Assembly (NCBI GenBank): GCA_965207475.1
Contig: OZ242278.1
Span: 1,612,001 to 1,676,000 of the forward strand
Source: WTFY01 sp011523795
GTDB taxonomy: Bacteria > Pseudomonadota > Gammaproteobacteria > UBA4575
Reading direction: 5' to 3'
DNA length: 64,000 bases
Shown: piece after piece, positions 1-9,226 of the stretch
Layout: each line of letters starts with the position of its first letter
How positions within the stretch are numbered: the stretch's first letter is position 1
Notes under the pieces: model-generated
What the model saw: only the letters and a program-made list of their open reading frames with translations
The model's database searches: none
Told to the model about the DNA's origin: nothing
Position numbers and translations under genes: made by a program

Positions 1-850
1 AGCCGGCCTGGTCCACGGCCCGCAGCAGTTCTGCGATGCCGGTATGCTCGCTGTAGCTGTCATAGGTATAGATCAACCGCGTGCCGTCCGTGGACAGTTC
101 CAGGGACCAGCGGGACAGGGATGGCGGGACCGAGGCAAGCGGCTCTTCCATTTCTATGGTCATCTGGCGTTTTCCAAGCTTGTGCTTGAGGGCCTGCTTG
201 TCATCCACGACCAGCAATTCGCTTCTGTTTATCACGCCGACCCGGTCCGCGATCGCCTCCGCCTCCTCGATATAGTGCGTGGTCAGGATGATCGTCGTCC
301 CGGATTCCTTGAGCCGGGTCACAAGGCTCCACATTTCCTTGCGCCGTTCGATATCCACCCCGGCCGTAGGCTCGTCCAGGAACAGAACGGAAGGCTGATG
401 GGAGAGGGCCTTTGCGATCAGTACGCGGCGTTTCATTCCTCCGGACAGGGTCATGATCAGGCTGTCCTTTTTCTCCCACAGCGACAGCTGCTTGAGGAGT
501 TCTTCAAGGTAAGCGGGGTCCGGCCGTTTGCCGAACAGTCCCCTGCTGAAGCAGACCGTGTTCCACACGGTCTCGAACATGCCCAGGGTCAACTCCTGGG
601 GTACCAGGCCGATCAGGCTGCGCGTGGTCCGGTATTCGTGGATGATGTCATGACCGTTTACCATGACGGACCCCTCGCTGGGATTCACGATGCCACAGAT
701 GATGGAGATCAGGGTAGTCTTTCCCGCGCCGTTCGGTCCGAGCAATGCGAGAATCTCTCCGGCGTGGATGTCCAGGTTGATGTTATGAAGCGCACGGTGT
801 CCGTTCGAGTAAACCTTCGACAGGTTGGTGATTGAAATAACTGGATTCAT
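1..850 (-). CDS. ABC transporter ATP-binding protein (partial, C-terminus off left edge)
   Basis: ATPase subunit of an ABC-2 type exporter, reading leftwards from an ATG at 848-850 and cut by the window edge after about 283 codons. Translation of the minus strand shows Walker A (GPNGAGKTT) near residue 40, the signature LSGGMKRR, Walker B LFLDEPTAGVD and an H-loop TTHYIEEAE, in that order. The spacing and the DrrA/YadG-like C-terminal extension suggest drug, polysaccharide or lipid export. The permease gene would lie to the left and is not visible. The plus-strand open frame over the same bases has no recognisable domain and is an antisense shadow. Confidence 0.93.
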   Translation of the reverse strand, partial: MNPVISITNLSKVYSNGHRALHNINLDIHAGEILALLGPNGAGKTTLISIICGIVNPSEGSVMVNGHDIIHEYRTTRSLIGLVPQELTLGMFETVWNTVCFSRGLFGKRPDPAYLEELLKQLSLWEKKDSLIMTLSGGMKRRVLIAKALSHQPSVLFLDEPTAGVDIERRKEMWSLVTRLKESGTTIILTTHYIEEAEAIADRVGVINRSELLVVDDKQALKHKLGKRQMTIEMEEPLASVPPSLSRWSLELSTDGTRLIYTYDSYSEHTGIAELLRAVDQAG

Positions 851-1174
851 GCCGGCATGGTCAAAGCGGTAATTGTGCGTTGCGTGCTAAAGATACCATC
901 AAACCGGTCTGGGTACCCTTTCCCGTCTCGGACCCGTGCGCACGAAACCGTCCGGGTGCAGGTACCACTGGAGACACGGCACTTCGTGGACGGATGCCCG
1001 CTTGCCGGACCAGGCCCAGCACGGACGGGGTATCGAGGCCGGTCAGGCCCGCGATGCCAGGAGCGATGAAATATCCGAACAAAGCACTGGCCTCCCCGCA
1101 AATTTCATGTACACTAGCAGAAAATCGAAGAAACCTGCACGATCAAGACATTTCGAAGCAAAAATCCGGTAGAT
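851..1174. other. Intergenic region between divergent ABC ATPase and aroQ
   Basis: 324 bases without a convincing gene. Short open frames on both strands overlap each other and resemble no family. The last 80 bases before aroQ are A-rich and probably hold the aroQ-accBC promoter, but no clear -35/-10 pair could be assigned. Confidence 0.5.
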
Positions 1175-1618
1175 ATGGCCAAGATTCTAGTTTTAAACGG
1201 TCCAAATCTTAACCTTCTGGGCAGGCGCGAACCTGAAATCTACGGTCATGAGACGCTTGAGGAAGTGGTCCGGCAGGCCCAGGTTACCGCGCACGGGCTC
1301 GGTCACCAGCTGGAAGGGTTCCAGAGTAATGCGGAGCACGAGCTGGTGGAGCGGATACACCGTGCCGGCAAGGAGGGCATCGCCCTGATCATTTTCAATC
1401 CGGGTGCGTTCACGCATACCAGCATCGCCCTGCGCGATGCCCTGCTGGGCGTTGCCATCCCGTTCATCGAGGTGCACCTGTCCAACGTTTTTGCGCGTGA
1501 GGACTTCAGGCAGCATTCGTTCCTCACGGACATCGCGGCCGGCGTGATTTCCGGACTCGGTGCCAAGGGTTACGAACTGGCCGTCCAGGCGGCTCATCAC
1601 AGGCTGTCCGGAAGCTAG
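1175..1618 (+). CDS. aroQ: 3-dehydroquinate dehydratase, type II
   Basis: Converts 3-dehydroquinate to 3-dehydroshikimate in the shikimate pathway in the cytoplasm. The protein has 147 residues, the usual size for the type II dodecameric enzyme. It begins with LVLNGPNLNLLGRREPEIYG, which holds the flexible loop and the catalytic tyrosine, and has NPGAFTHTS with the catalytic histidine near residue 80. It sits two bases upstream of accB, an arrangement common in gammaproteobacteria, so the three genes are probably co-transcribed. Confidence 0.97.
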   Translation: MAKILVLNGPNLNLLGRREPEIYGHETLEEVVRQAQVTAHGLGHQLEGFQSNAEHELVERIHRAGKEGIALIIFNPGAFTHTSIALRDALLGVAIPFIEVHLSNVFAREDFRQHSFLTDIAAGVISGLGAKGYELAVQAAHHRLSGS

Positions 1619-1620
1619 GC

Positions 1621-2067
1621 ATGGATATTCGAAAGATCAAGAAGCTCGTCGAGTTGCTGGAGGAGTCCGGGATTGCGGAAATTGAGATCAGGGAGGGCGA
1701 GGAGTCGGTGCGAATCAGCCGGGGTGTCCCGGCTGCTGCAGCCGTCCAGGCGGTTGCACCTCCTGCGCCGCCCGTACAGCCGGCACCGGCTCCCGTCGAT
1801 ACGCCTGACGAACAGGCAGGGGATCATCCGGAAGGCCACGCCGTCACGTCACCGATGGTGGGCACGTTCTATGAAGCCCCGGCTCCGGGCCAGAAACCGT
1901 TCGTGCAGGTTGGGGATTCCGTGCAGTCGGGCGATACCCTGTGCATCATCGAAGCCATGAAGATGCTGAATCAGATCGAGGCAGACCAGGCCGGAACCAT
2001 CAAGGCAAAGCTGGTCGACAATGCGCAACCCGTGGAATACGGGCAGGCCTTGTTCGTCATCGGCTGA
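1621..2067 (+). CDS. accB: Acetyl-CoA carboxylase biotin carboxyl carrier protein
   Basis: Carries the biotin that shuttles CO2 between biotin carboxylase and carboxyltransferase in fatty acid synthesis. The 148 residues consist of an N-terminal helical domain, an Ala/Pro-rich linker at about 35-60 and a C-terminal biotinyl domain. The biotin attachment motif is EAMKM, with the modified lysine at residue 114, and the thumb region SPMVGTFYEAPAPG is present. It lies between aroQ and accC with almost no spacing and is translated with them. Confidence 0.98.
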   Translation: MDIRKIKKLVELLEESGIAEIEIREGEESVRISRGVPAAAAVQAVAPPAPPVQPAPAPVDTPDEQAGDHPEGHAVTSPMVGTFYEAPAPGQKPFVQVGDSVQSGDTLCIIEAMKMLNQIEADQAGTIKAKLVDNAQPVEYGQALFVIG

Positions 2068-2071
2068 ATAG

Positions 2072-3424
2072 ATGCTCGACAAGGTCGTCATTGCCAACCG
2101 TGGCGAGATTGCACTGCGCATATTGCGTGCGTGTCGCGACATGGGGATCAGGACCGTCGCCATACATTCCGAGGCAGACCGGGACCTGATGCATGTAGGC
2201 ATGGCCGATGAATCCGTTTGCGTGGGTCCTGCACACTCGGCAAAAAGCTACCTGGATATTCCCGCAATCATCAGTGCCGCGGAGGTGACCGATGCCACGG
2301 CCATTCATCCGGGATACGGATTTCTTTCGGAGAATGCGGAGTTTGCCGAAATTGTCGAGTCAAGCGGATTTGTGTTCATCGGGCCCAGCGCGGATACCAT
2401 CCGGCAGATGGGAGACAAGATCACGGCCAAGAAAGTCATGCAGGCCGCCGGGGTTCCCTGTGTGCCGGGTACTACGGATCCGATCGGTGATGACACGGAT
2501 GAAACATTGCGCCTGGCCCGGGACATCGGGTATCCCGTAATCGTGAAGGCGGCAGGCGGTGGTGGCGGGCGCGGCATGCGGATCGTGCTCGAGGAAGACA
2601 AGCTGATCGAGTCTGTGATGCTCACCCGTGCGGAGGCCAAGGCCGCGTTCAATGATGACCGCCTGTATATCGAGAAATTTCTGCTGGCTCCACGACACGT
2701 TGAATTCCAAGTGCTGGCGGATACGCATGGCAATGCGATACATCTGTGTGAGCGGGACTGCTCCATGCAGCGGCGCAACCAGAAGGTCATCGAGGAAGCC
2801 CCTGCATTCGGCATCAGCGAGGAACAGCGCAAGGCGATTGGAGACTGCGTGACGCAGGCCTGCCGTGAAATCGGCTACCGGGGCGCCGGCACTTTTGAAT
2901 TCCTGTATGAAGACGGAAAGTTCTATTTCATCGAAATCAACACGCGCATCCAGGTCGAGCACCCGGTTACGGAAATGATTACGGGCATCGATATCGTCAA
3001 GCAGCAACTGCTGATCGCCTCGGGAGAGCCGCTGTCGTTCGTCCAGAGCGACATCCGTATTCGAGGACATGCCATAGAGTGCCGCATCAATGCCGAGGAT
3101 CCCTATACCTTCATCCCCAGCCCGGGCAAGATCACCCACTTTCACTGCCCAGGGGGGCCCGGCATCCGGGTTGACACCCACCTGTACAACGGCTACACCG
3201 TGCCCCCCTACTATGACTCGATGATCGGCAAGCTGCTCGCTCTCGGGCACAGCCGTGAAGGGGCATTGACGAGAATGGCAGGGGCTTTGCATGAGATCGT
3301 GATTGACGGCATCAAGACGAATGTGCCCCTGTTACAGGACCTGATGCGCGACGAGGCGTTCAGAAAAGCCAGGCACAACATCCGCTATCTTGAAGACAAG
3401 CTGGACAACCGCTCACAGGCATGA
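2072..3424 (+). CDS. accC: Acetyl-CoA carboxylase biotin carboxylase subunit
   Basis: Carboxylates the biotin on AccB using ATP and bicarbonate. It is 450 residues, full length. Visible features are the N-terminal IANRGEIALRI, the glycine-rich ATP lid KAAGGGGGRGMR near residue 160, the catalytic segment EINTRIQVEHPVTE near 290 and a C-terminal domain beginning around RINAEDP. It starts four bases after the accB stop. The next gene downstream is fis after a 425-base gap, so the acc operon probably ends here. Confidence 0.98.
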   Translation: MLDKVVIANRGEIALRILRACRDMGIRTVAIHSEADRDLMHVGMADESVCVGPAHSAKSYLDIPAIISAAEVTDATAIHPGYGFLSENAEFAEIVESSGFVFIGPSADTIRQMGDKITAKKVMQAAGVPCVPGTTDPIGDDTDETLRLARDIGYPVIVKAAGGGGGRGMRIVLEEDKLIESVMLTRAEAKAAFNDDRLYIEKFLLAPRHVEFQVLADTHGNAIHLCERDCSMQRRNQKVIEEAPAFGISEEQRKAIGDCVTQACREIGYRGAGTFEFLYEDGKFYFIEINTRIQVEHPVTEMITGIDIVKQQLLIASGEPLSFVQSDIRIRGHAIECRINAEDPYTFIPSPGKITHFHCPGGPGIRVDTHLYNGYTVPPYYDSMIGKLLALGHSREGALTRMAGALHEIVIDGIKTNVPLLQDLMRDEAFRKARHNIRYLEDKLDNRSQA

Positions 3425-3849
3425 ATCAGGCCGGGCCCCGGTCTACGCTGCCGGAGAAGGCACCGGCCCGCCGCGTGCCATCTGAAAGATGTGCCGTATG
3501 TGAAAAGCCGTAAAAAAACTCTTGGAATTGATCGAGCCAAGTGCGATCATAATATGGAAAACAGCGCGGCAAAGATCGGGTGCGCGGCTGGACAGATTTC
3601 TCCAAAATAATAAGACGCTGCCTGCACGTTTTTGGACAATTAGCAAGTGCCATAAGTATAAAGAGACAGCTTGTATTCGTGCGTCCGGTATCTGCGAGCG
3701 TACACACTATTCGAGAACATCACGTCTGACACCTGAGCTTGGCCTTGTAGTTTGGAGCTGCCTTGGTGCGCAAGGAGAGTCTGCCGCATCAACAGGTACA
3801 GGAAGCAAGAATGCCGGGTATCTACCGGCTTGGAACATGGAGCTAACGC
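3425..3849. other. accC-fis intergenic region
   Basis: 425 bases with no supported gene. The open frame at 3522-3920 has no domain and runs into fis in another frame. The region probably holds the control region of fis, including a candidate sigma-70 promoter annotated separately. The usual dusB gene upstream of fis in enterics is absent. Confidence 0.5.
3633..3662 (+). promoter_or_regulatory. Candidate sigma-70 promoter upstream of fis
   Basis: TGGACA at 3633-3638 and TATAAA at 3657-3662 are separated by 18 bases and lie about 190 bases upstream of the fis start. Assignment is by consensus match only. A second weaker TTGATC/TAATAT pair lies near 3530-3555. Confidence 0.35.
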
Positions 3850-4131
3850 ATGAACTTATCTCCCTCTACCGTCCAACTGGCCGATCTGCACGTCGAAGAA
3901 AAAGAACTGTCCTTGCGTGACACGGTCACAAGTTGTCTCCACCTTTATTTCAGCCAGTTGAGTGACCATGAACCCGAAGGTCTTTATAAAATGTTCATCG
4001 AGGAGGTTGAACGCCCGCTTCTTGAAATGGTCATGCAGTACTGCAACGGCAATCAGACCAAGGCGGCAAGGTTTTTGGGACTGAATCGAGGAACGCTACG
4101 CAAAAAGCTCGTGTTCTACGGGCTGAGCTGA
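3850..4131 (+). CDS. fis: Nucleoid-associated transcription factor Fis
   Basis: Small DNA-bending protein that regulates rRNA promoters, recombination and many growth-phase genes. The 93 residues match the family length. The C-terminal helix-turn-helix reads GNQTKAARFLGLNRGTLRKK, the hallmark Fis/NtrC-type DNA-binding motif, and the N-terminal half holds LHLYFSQL and the dimerisation helices. It lies 26 bases upstream of purH, as in several non-enteric gammaproteobacteria. Confidence 0.95.
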   Translation: MNLSPSTVQLADLHVEEKELSLRDTVTSCLHLYFSQLSDHEPEGLYKMFIEEVERPLLEMVMQYCNGNQTKAARFLGLNRGTLRKKLVFYGLS

Positions 4132-4157
4132 CCGGCGGGCTGGACCGGGTTACTCCA

Positions 4158-5732
4158 TTGGCCAATTCCACATGGCAGCCTGTTTGCCGTGCCCTGATCA
4201 GCGTTTCCGATAAAGCGGGGGTGGTGGAGTTTGCCGGTGAACTGGCCAGCCTGGGCATAGAACTGCTTTCTACCGGCAACACTGCGAAGTTGCTGGCCGG
4301 GCAGGGGATCGAGGTCACGGAAGTTTCCAGCTACACGGAATTTCCGGAGATCATGGACGGGCGCGTCAAGACGCTGCACCCCAGGATTCACGGCGGGATC
4401 CTGGCACGCCGGGACCGGGATAATGCGGTCATGCAGCAGCACGGAATCGTGCCGATCGACCTGGTAGTGATAAACCTCTACCCGTTTGCCGGGATCACGG
4501 CGAGGCCGGACTGCTCTCTGGAAGAAGCCATCGAGAACGTCGATGTAGGGGGGCCTGCGATGATCAGGGCAGCCGCCAAGAACTTCGAGCATGTGACGGT
4601 GATCGTCGATCCGGGTGATTATCCTGACGTCACGGCACGGCTGAAGAAGCATCACGGCACGCTGGATGCTGCGGTGCGGTTTGATCTTGCAGTGAAGGCA
4701 TTCGAGCATACCGCGCGCTATGACGGCATGATTGCGAATTATCTCGGACGGAAGCTTCCGGACGGAGACCCCGAGTTTCCGCGCACGCTCAACCTGCAAT
4801 TCAGGCAGGTGCAAAGGCTTCGCTACGGTGAAAACCCCCATCAGCGCGGTGCATTTTACGTTGAACCGGAACTGGCTGAGCCCTGTGCGGCAGGTGCCAG
4901 GGTTGTTCAGGGCAAGAAACTTTCCTACAACAATCTGTCTGACACCAATGCAGCACTGGAATGCGTGAAGCAGTTTCCGGACCCTGCCTGCGTGATTGTC
5001 AAGCATGCCAATCCTTGCGGGGTTGCCACGGATGTGGAGATCGCCCTGGCCTATGAACGGGCTTTTGAAACGGATCCGACTTCCGCATTCGGCGGGGTGA
5101 TCGCGCTCAACCGGGAACTTGACGGCAGGACTGCCGCGTCTATTCTCGAGAGGCAGTTTGTCGAAGTGCTGGTAGCACCCGTGGTGACCGGGGATGCCCG
5201 CAAGGTGCTGAAGGCCAAGGAAAAGGTTCGCGTCTTGGAATGCGGGGCATGGAAGCAGCCTGTCGCGGCACTGGACTACAAGCGCATCGTGGGCGGGCTG
5301 CTGGCACAGGACCGCGACCTGGGTACGGTAACGAGCAACGATTTGAAGGTGGTGTCCAGGCGCCCACCCGATCACCGTGAACTGGAGGATCTGCTGTTTG
5401 CCTGGAAAGTCGTAAAGTTTGTCAAGTCCAATGCCATTGTGTACGCTCGCAATGGCCAGACTGTGGGCATCGGTGCCGGGCAGATGAGCCGCGTGTACTC
5501 GGCCAGGATTGCCGCGATCAAGGCGCAGGATGAGAAGCTGGCAACAGAGGGTTCTGTAATAGCTTCCGATGCGTTTTTCCCGTTCAGCGATGCCGTACAC
5601 ACAGCACATGAGCACGGCGTTACCGCGATCATCCAGCCGGGAGGTTCCATGCGTGACGGGGAAGTGGTCGAAGCGGCCAATGCACTGGACATTGCAATGG
5701 TGCACACAGGCATGCGCCATTTCAGTCATTAG
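4158..5732 (+). CDS. purH: Bifunctional AICAR formyltransferase / IMP cyclohydrolase
   Basis: Catalyses the last two steps of IMP synthesis. It has 524 residues. The N-terminal IMP cyclohydrolase domain begins RALISVSDKAGVVEFA, and the C-terminal AICAR transformylase carries the KHANPCG motif near residue 280 and SDAFFPFSD near 470. A TTG start at 4158 is chosen because no ATG or GTG lies in frame upstream of the conserved N-terminus. purD follows after about 120 bases, so the two form a purine pair. Confidence 0.96.
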   Translation: MANSTWQPVCRALISVSDKAGVVEFAGELASLGIELLSTGNTAKLLAGQGIEVTEVSSYTEFPEIMDGRVKTLHPRIHGGILARRDRDNAVMQQHGIVPIDLVVINLYPFAGITARPDCSLEEAIENVDVGGPAMIRAAAKNFEHVTVIVDPGDYPDVTARLKKHHGTLDAAVRFDLAVKAFEHTARYDGMIANYLGRKLPDGDPEFPRTLNLQFRQVQRLRYGENPHQRGAFYVEPELAEPCAAGARVVQGKKLSYNNLSDTNAALECVKQFPDPACVIVKHANPCGVATDVEIALAYERAFETDPTSAFGGVIALNRELDGRTAASILERQFVEVLVAPVVTGDARKVLKAKEKVRVLECGAWKQPVAALDYKRIVGGLLAQDRDLGTVTSNDLKVVSRRPPDHRELEDLLFAWKVVKFVKSNAIVYARNGQTVGIGAGQMSRVYSARIAAIKAQDEKLATEGSVIASDAFFPFSDAVHTAHEHGVTAIIQPGGSMRDGEVVEAANALDIAMVHTGMRHFSH

Positions 5733-5850
5733 GGTATTTGAGCATGTGGCATGCATGGCATCCTGCAGCGGGCAGCTTGGCTTCGGACGGTCAGGGATTC
5801 GCGTGGCTTGACAGGAGAGCGGGGTGCCTGATGTCGTGGAGGCCGCTGCC

Positions 5851-7140
5851 ATGAAAGTTCTCGTGGTTGGAGGGGGAGGGCGTGAACACGCCCTGACCTG
5901 GAAGCTGGGCCATTCCGAAAAGGTCTCCAGGATATTTGTCGCCCCCGGCAACGGAGGCACGGCGACCGAGCCCAAGGCAACCAACATACCGATCAGCGCT
6001 GAGGATCTGCCGGCACTGCTTGACTTCGCCAGGCAGGAGCAAATTGACCTGACCCTGGTCGGGCCGGAGGCTCCGCTGGTGGCAGGCATCGTCGACCGGT
6101 TCAGCGAAGAGCAGCTGCCGGTTTTCGGTCCGTGCGCCGCTGCAGCCCGGCTGGAGGGATCCAAGGCATTCGCCAAAAAGTTCATGCAACAGCACCGGAT
6201 CCCGACGGCCCGTTACGAAGTGTTTTCGGATTTTCGGGATGCGAGGGACTATATCGAGTCCATGCCCGTGCCGATGGTGATCAAGGCTGACGGGCTTGCT
6301 GGCGGCAAGGGTGTGCTGATTGTCGGCGATCACGAGCAGGCCGCGTGCTGTGCAAGGGAAATGCTGAGCGGTGAACGCTTCGGTGATGCGGGCAGGCAGG
6401 TCGTGTTCGAGGAGTTCCTCCGGGGGGAAGAAGCCAGTTTCATCTGCATGGTCGATGGCAGGCATGTCTTGCCCCTGGCAACCTCACAGGACCACAAGAG
6501 GCGGGACGCCGGGGATGAAGGTCCGAATACCGGCGGCATGGGGGCCTATTCGCCGGCGCCGGTCGTGGATGCCGTCCTGCACCGGCGTATACTGGACGAA
6601 GTCATCTACCCGACCGTCAACGGGCTTGCCGAACAGGGTACACCTTATGTCGGCTTCCTGTATGCGGGCCTGATGATCGATTCGCAGAAAAACCTGCATG
6701 TACTCGAATTCAACTGCCGCTTCGGTGATCCAGAGGCCCAGCCGATTCTCATGCGCATGCACTCGGACCTGGCAGAACTGTGCATGGCGGCCCTGGCCGG
6801 CAGGCTCGACGAGCATGCCATCCAGTGGGATTTTCGCACAGCGCTGGGAGTGGTGCTGGCCGCAGGGGGATATCCACTGGAGGCCTGTAAATCCGGTGCG
6901 GTGATCAAGGGACTGCCGGCAGCTGAAACGAGTTCCTCGAGAAAAGTGTTTCATGCAGGGACCCGGCTGGGCGACGATGCGGTGCTGACGCAGGGTGGAC
7001 GGGTGCTGTGCGTTACGGCCCTGGGGGACACAGTCCGGGAAGCCCGCCGGGACGCCTACGATCTCGTGCGGCAGATCTCGTGGCCGCAAATGTTTTACCG
7101 TGAGGACATCGGTCACCGGGCTGTGTCTGAAAACACCTGA
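5851..7140 (+). CDS. purD: Phosphoribosylamine-glycine ligase
   Basis: ATP-dependent ligation of glycine to 5-phosphoribosylamine in purine synthesis. The ATG at 5851 gives MKVLVVGGGGREHAL, the exact family N-terminus; the frame is open nine codons further up, to a GTG, but that is unlikely to be used. The ATP-grasp core shows KADGLAGGKGV near residue 145 and EFNCRFGDPE near 285. At 429 residues it is full length. Confidence 0.96.
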   Translation: MKVLVVGGGGREHALTWKLGHSEKVSRIFVAPGNGGTATEPKATNIPISAEDLPALLDFARQEQIDLTLVGPEAPLVAGIVDRFSEEQLPVFGPCAAAARLEGSKAFAKKFMQQHRIPTARYEVFSDFRDARDYIESMPVPMVIKADGLAGGKGVLIVGDHEQAACCAREMLSGERFGDAGRQVVFEEFLRGEEASFICMVDGRHVLPLATSQDHKRRDAGDEGPNTGGMGAYSPAPVVDAVLHRRILDEVIYPTVNGLAEQGTPYVGFLYAGLMIDSQKNLHVLEFNCRFGDPEAQPILMRMHSDLAELCMAALAGRLDEHAIQWDFRTALGVVLAAGGYPLEACKSGAVIKGLPAAETSSSRKVFHAGTRLGDDAVLTQGGRVLCVTALGDTVREARRDAYDLVRQISWPQMFYREDIGHRAVSENT

Positions 7141-7208
7141 AAACAGGTCATGGTCATGTTGCCCGAGAGTCTGATTGTGCCCGGTACCCGTCAGGCGATT
7201 GATCCCGC

Positions 7209-8141
7209 ATGAGAGCCTTAACGGTCTGTGTACTGGGCGGAACCGGTTTTGTTGGCAGCCACTTGTGTGCGGAGCTCGCCCGACGTGGTCATCGACTCAG
7301 GATCGCATCCCGCAGGCGTGAACGTTCCCGGAAATTGCTGGTGTTGCCGGGCGCGCAAGTCATCCAGGCCGACGTGCATGATGTGGCCCAGCTTCATGCA
7401 TGTGTCCAAGGCTGTGATGCGGTGATCAACCTTGTAGGCATCCTCAACGAGAAAGGCCGCCGCGGCAGGGAATTCCACGCCGTTCATGTAGAACTGGTTC
7501 AAAAGCTCATCAACGCATGCGTTCAGTGCAACATCACCAGGCTGCTTCACATGAGCGCGCTCAACGCGAGTCCGGATGCTCCAAGTCATTACCTGCGCTC
7601 GAAGGGAGAGGCCGAGAATCATGTGCATTCCGCAGGCGGGAAAGTAGCGGTTACCAGTTTCAGGCCTTCTGTGATTTTTGGCCCGGAGGACGATTTCCTG
7701 AACCGCTTTGCATCCCTGCTTGAATGGAGCCCCGGGATCTTCCCGCTGCCTTGTCCCCATGCCAGGCTGGCACCCGTATATGTGGGCGATATTGCAGGGG
7801 TCATGGCAGATACCCTGGGCGACCCTGCGGCCTGCGGTTCCAGGCTGGACCTGTGTGGTCCCAGGCAGTATACCCTCAGGCAGCTGGTGAGTTACACCGC
7901 TGCTGTGTGCGGGCTCAGGAGAAGAGTACTGGGTTTGCCGAACTGGATGTCCAGGCTGCAAGCGCATCTTTTGGGGTTTGTGCCGGGCAAACCGTTTACC
8001 CTGGACAACTACCTGTCCTTCCAGGTTGACAGCATTTGCCAGGGGGCAGGTCATTGCCCGACGACTCTTGAGTCCGTCGCACCGGGGTACCTGCGCAAGC
8101 GGTCAGATTATGACACCTTTCGCAGCAAGCACGCCGGTTAA
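7209..8141 (+). CDS. NAD(P)-binding epimerase, complex I NDUFA9-like
   Basis: Extended short-chain dehydrogenase with the Rossmann motif VLGGTGFVGSHL at residues 8-19 and an atypical active site: YLRSKGEAE places Tyr and Lys in YxxxK spacing. It resembles the NDUFA9-type sugar-epimerase subgroup that bacteria often encode near cca. The substrate is unknown, and quinone biosynthesis or envelope roles have been proposed for relatives. Its 3' end overlaps the convergent lipoprotein gene by four bases. Confidence 0.85.
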   Translation: MRALTVCVLGGTGFVGSHLCAELARRGHRLRIASRRRERSRKLLVLPGAQVIQADVHDVAQLHACVQGCDAVINLVGILNEKGRRGREFHAVHVELVQKLINACVQCNITRLLHMSALNASPDAPSHYLRSKGEAENHVHSAGGKVAVTSFRPSVIFGPEDDFLNRFASLLEWSPGIFPLPCPHARLAPVYVGDIAGVMADTLGDPAACGSRLDLCGPRQYTLRQLVSYTAAVCGLRRRVLGLPNWMSRLQAHLLGFVPGKPFTLDNYLSFQVDSICQGAGHCPTTLESVAPGYLRKRSDYDTFRSKHAG

Positions 8142-9190
8142 CATTCCAGGTGCGAGCGGAACAAGCGTGTGCGTTCTTCCTGTGACCGCCTGGAGATTTC
8201 CTTCACACGCCGGTAGAAGACGCTGAAGTCGCGGCCGCATGCCACGAACAGCTGTTTGAACGCAGGAGTCAGGTCCCGGTACAGGGCAAGGGCCCCGAGC
8301 TGTGCGTTGTTCAGGGGCCCGGCCATCCATTTGCGGTATCGGGTCAACTGGTCATTCGTCCGCACTAGGTCTTCGTACTGCTGACGCAGTTCAGCAGTCA
8401 TTTTCCGCTTTTCGTCGCGCATGGCATCGGCAGGCAGGTCCGTGGAGTACAGTTGCTTGAATTCACGCCGGGCCTGCCCGATGAAGTCGGAAAACACCTT
8501 TTTCTGGGCAATCCAGTTCTCATACCTGTCCTGTTCGACCTGGCGTGCACCGTGTTCAAACCACAGGCTTACACCGAGTTCCTCAACGGCCGTGGCGAAG
8601 GCCTCGTTGAAGCCGGTATCCCCTTTCAGGTAAAGCTGCTGGTGTGCGAGCTCGTGAAAGATGTAGGAGGCCGTGACAATTTCGCCCCGGTTGAGCATGC
8701 TGCTCAGCAAGGGATCATCGAACCAGCCCAGGGTGGAATATGCGGTCACCCCGGAGACGTGGACGTCCAGCCCCAGCCCGGACAGTTTCCTGGCGTAGGC
8801 CCTGGCGTCATGCTTGTCGAAAAAACCCCGGTATTTCAGGCAGCCTACTATCGGGAAGCACCATTTGCGCAGTGACACGGAAAATTCAGGTGCGGCAAAA
8901 ACGCTCCAGACCACGTAGGGCCTGTCCAGCTGGACATAGCTGCGGTAACTGTCATTTTCAGGCAGTTTGAGATGCGAGCTTGCGAAGGATCGCAGTTCCT
9001 GGGCGAGCATCAACTGATCTATCAGTTTCTTGTCCAGCCCGGAATCGTTTACGATGTCGGCAATGGGCTTGCGTTTGGAAATCAAGGACAAGTGGCCGCT
9101 GACGGATTGATGGTAATACCCGATCGTCGTGCATCCTGTGCATAAGCTGGCCAGCAATACCAGACTCAATACCCGGGTACGGTTTTTCAT
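8138..9190 (-). CDS. Putative lipoprotein aminopeptidase (PF10023-like)
   Basis: A 350-residue protein with a lipoprotein signal (LLASLCTGC, lipobox Cys near residue 20) and a zinc-protease type motif HELAHQQLY, followed by a downstream Glu in NEAFATAVEE. This pattern is that of the predicted aminopeptidase family found in many gammaproteobacteria. It should be anchored in the envelope, and its substrate is unknown. It is divergent from cca, with 36 bases between the starts. Confidence 0.8.
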   Translation of the reverse strand: MKNRTRVLSLVLLASLCTGCTTIGYYHQSVSGHLSLISKRKPIADIVNDSGLDKKLIDQLMLAQELRSFASSHLKLPENDSYRSYVQLDRPYVVWSVFAAPEFSVSLRKWCFPIVGCLKYRGFFDKHDARAYARKLSGLGLDVHVSGVTAYSTLGWFDDPLLSSMLNRGEIVTASYIFHELAHQQLYLKGDTGFNEAFATAVEELGVSLWFEHGARQVEQDRYENWIAQKKVFSDFIGQARREFKQLYSTDLPADAMRDEKRKMTAELRQQYEDLVRTNDQLTRYRKWMAGPLNNAQLGALALYRDLTPAFKQLFVACGRDFSVFYRRVKEISRRSQEERTRLFRSHLEC

Positions 9191-9226
9191 GATATTTTCA
9201 AGTTACCATATTTCCACGGTGTGACA

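Noticed and set aside
44..835. Plus-strand frame of 263 codons at the left edge
   Set aside because: It lies opposite a clear ABC ATPase with all motifs and has no domain of its own.
2360..3292. Minus-strand frame of 310 codons over accC
   Set aside because: Antisense shadow with no recognisable family and no start context.
4116..6185. Long minus-strand frame of 689 codons over purH/purD
   Set aside because: Antisense to two well-supported genes; long frames like this are expected at this base composition.
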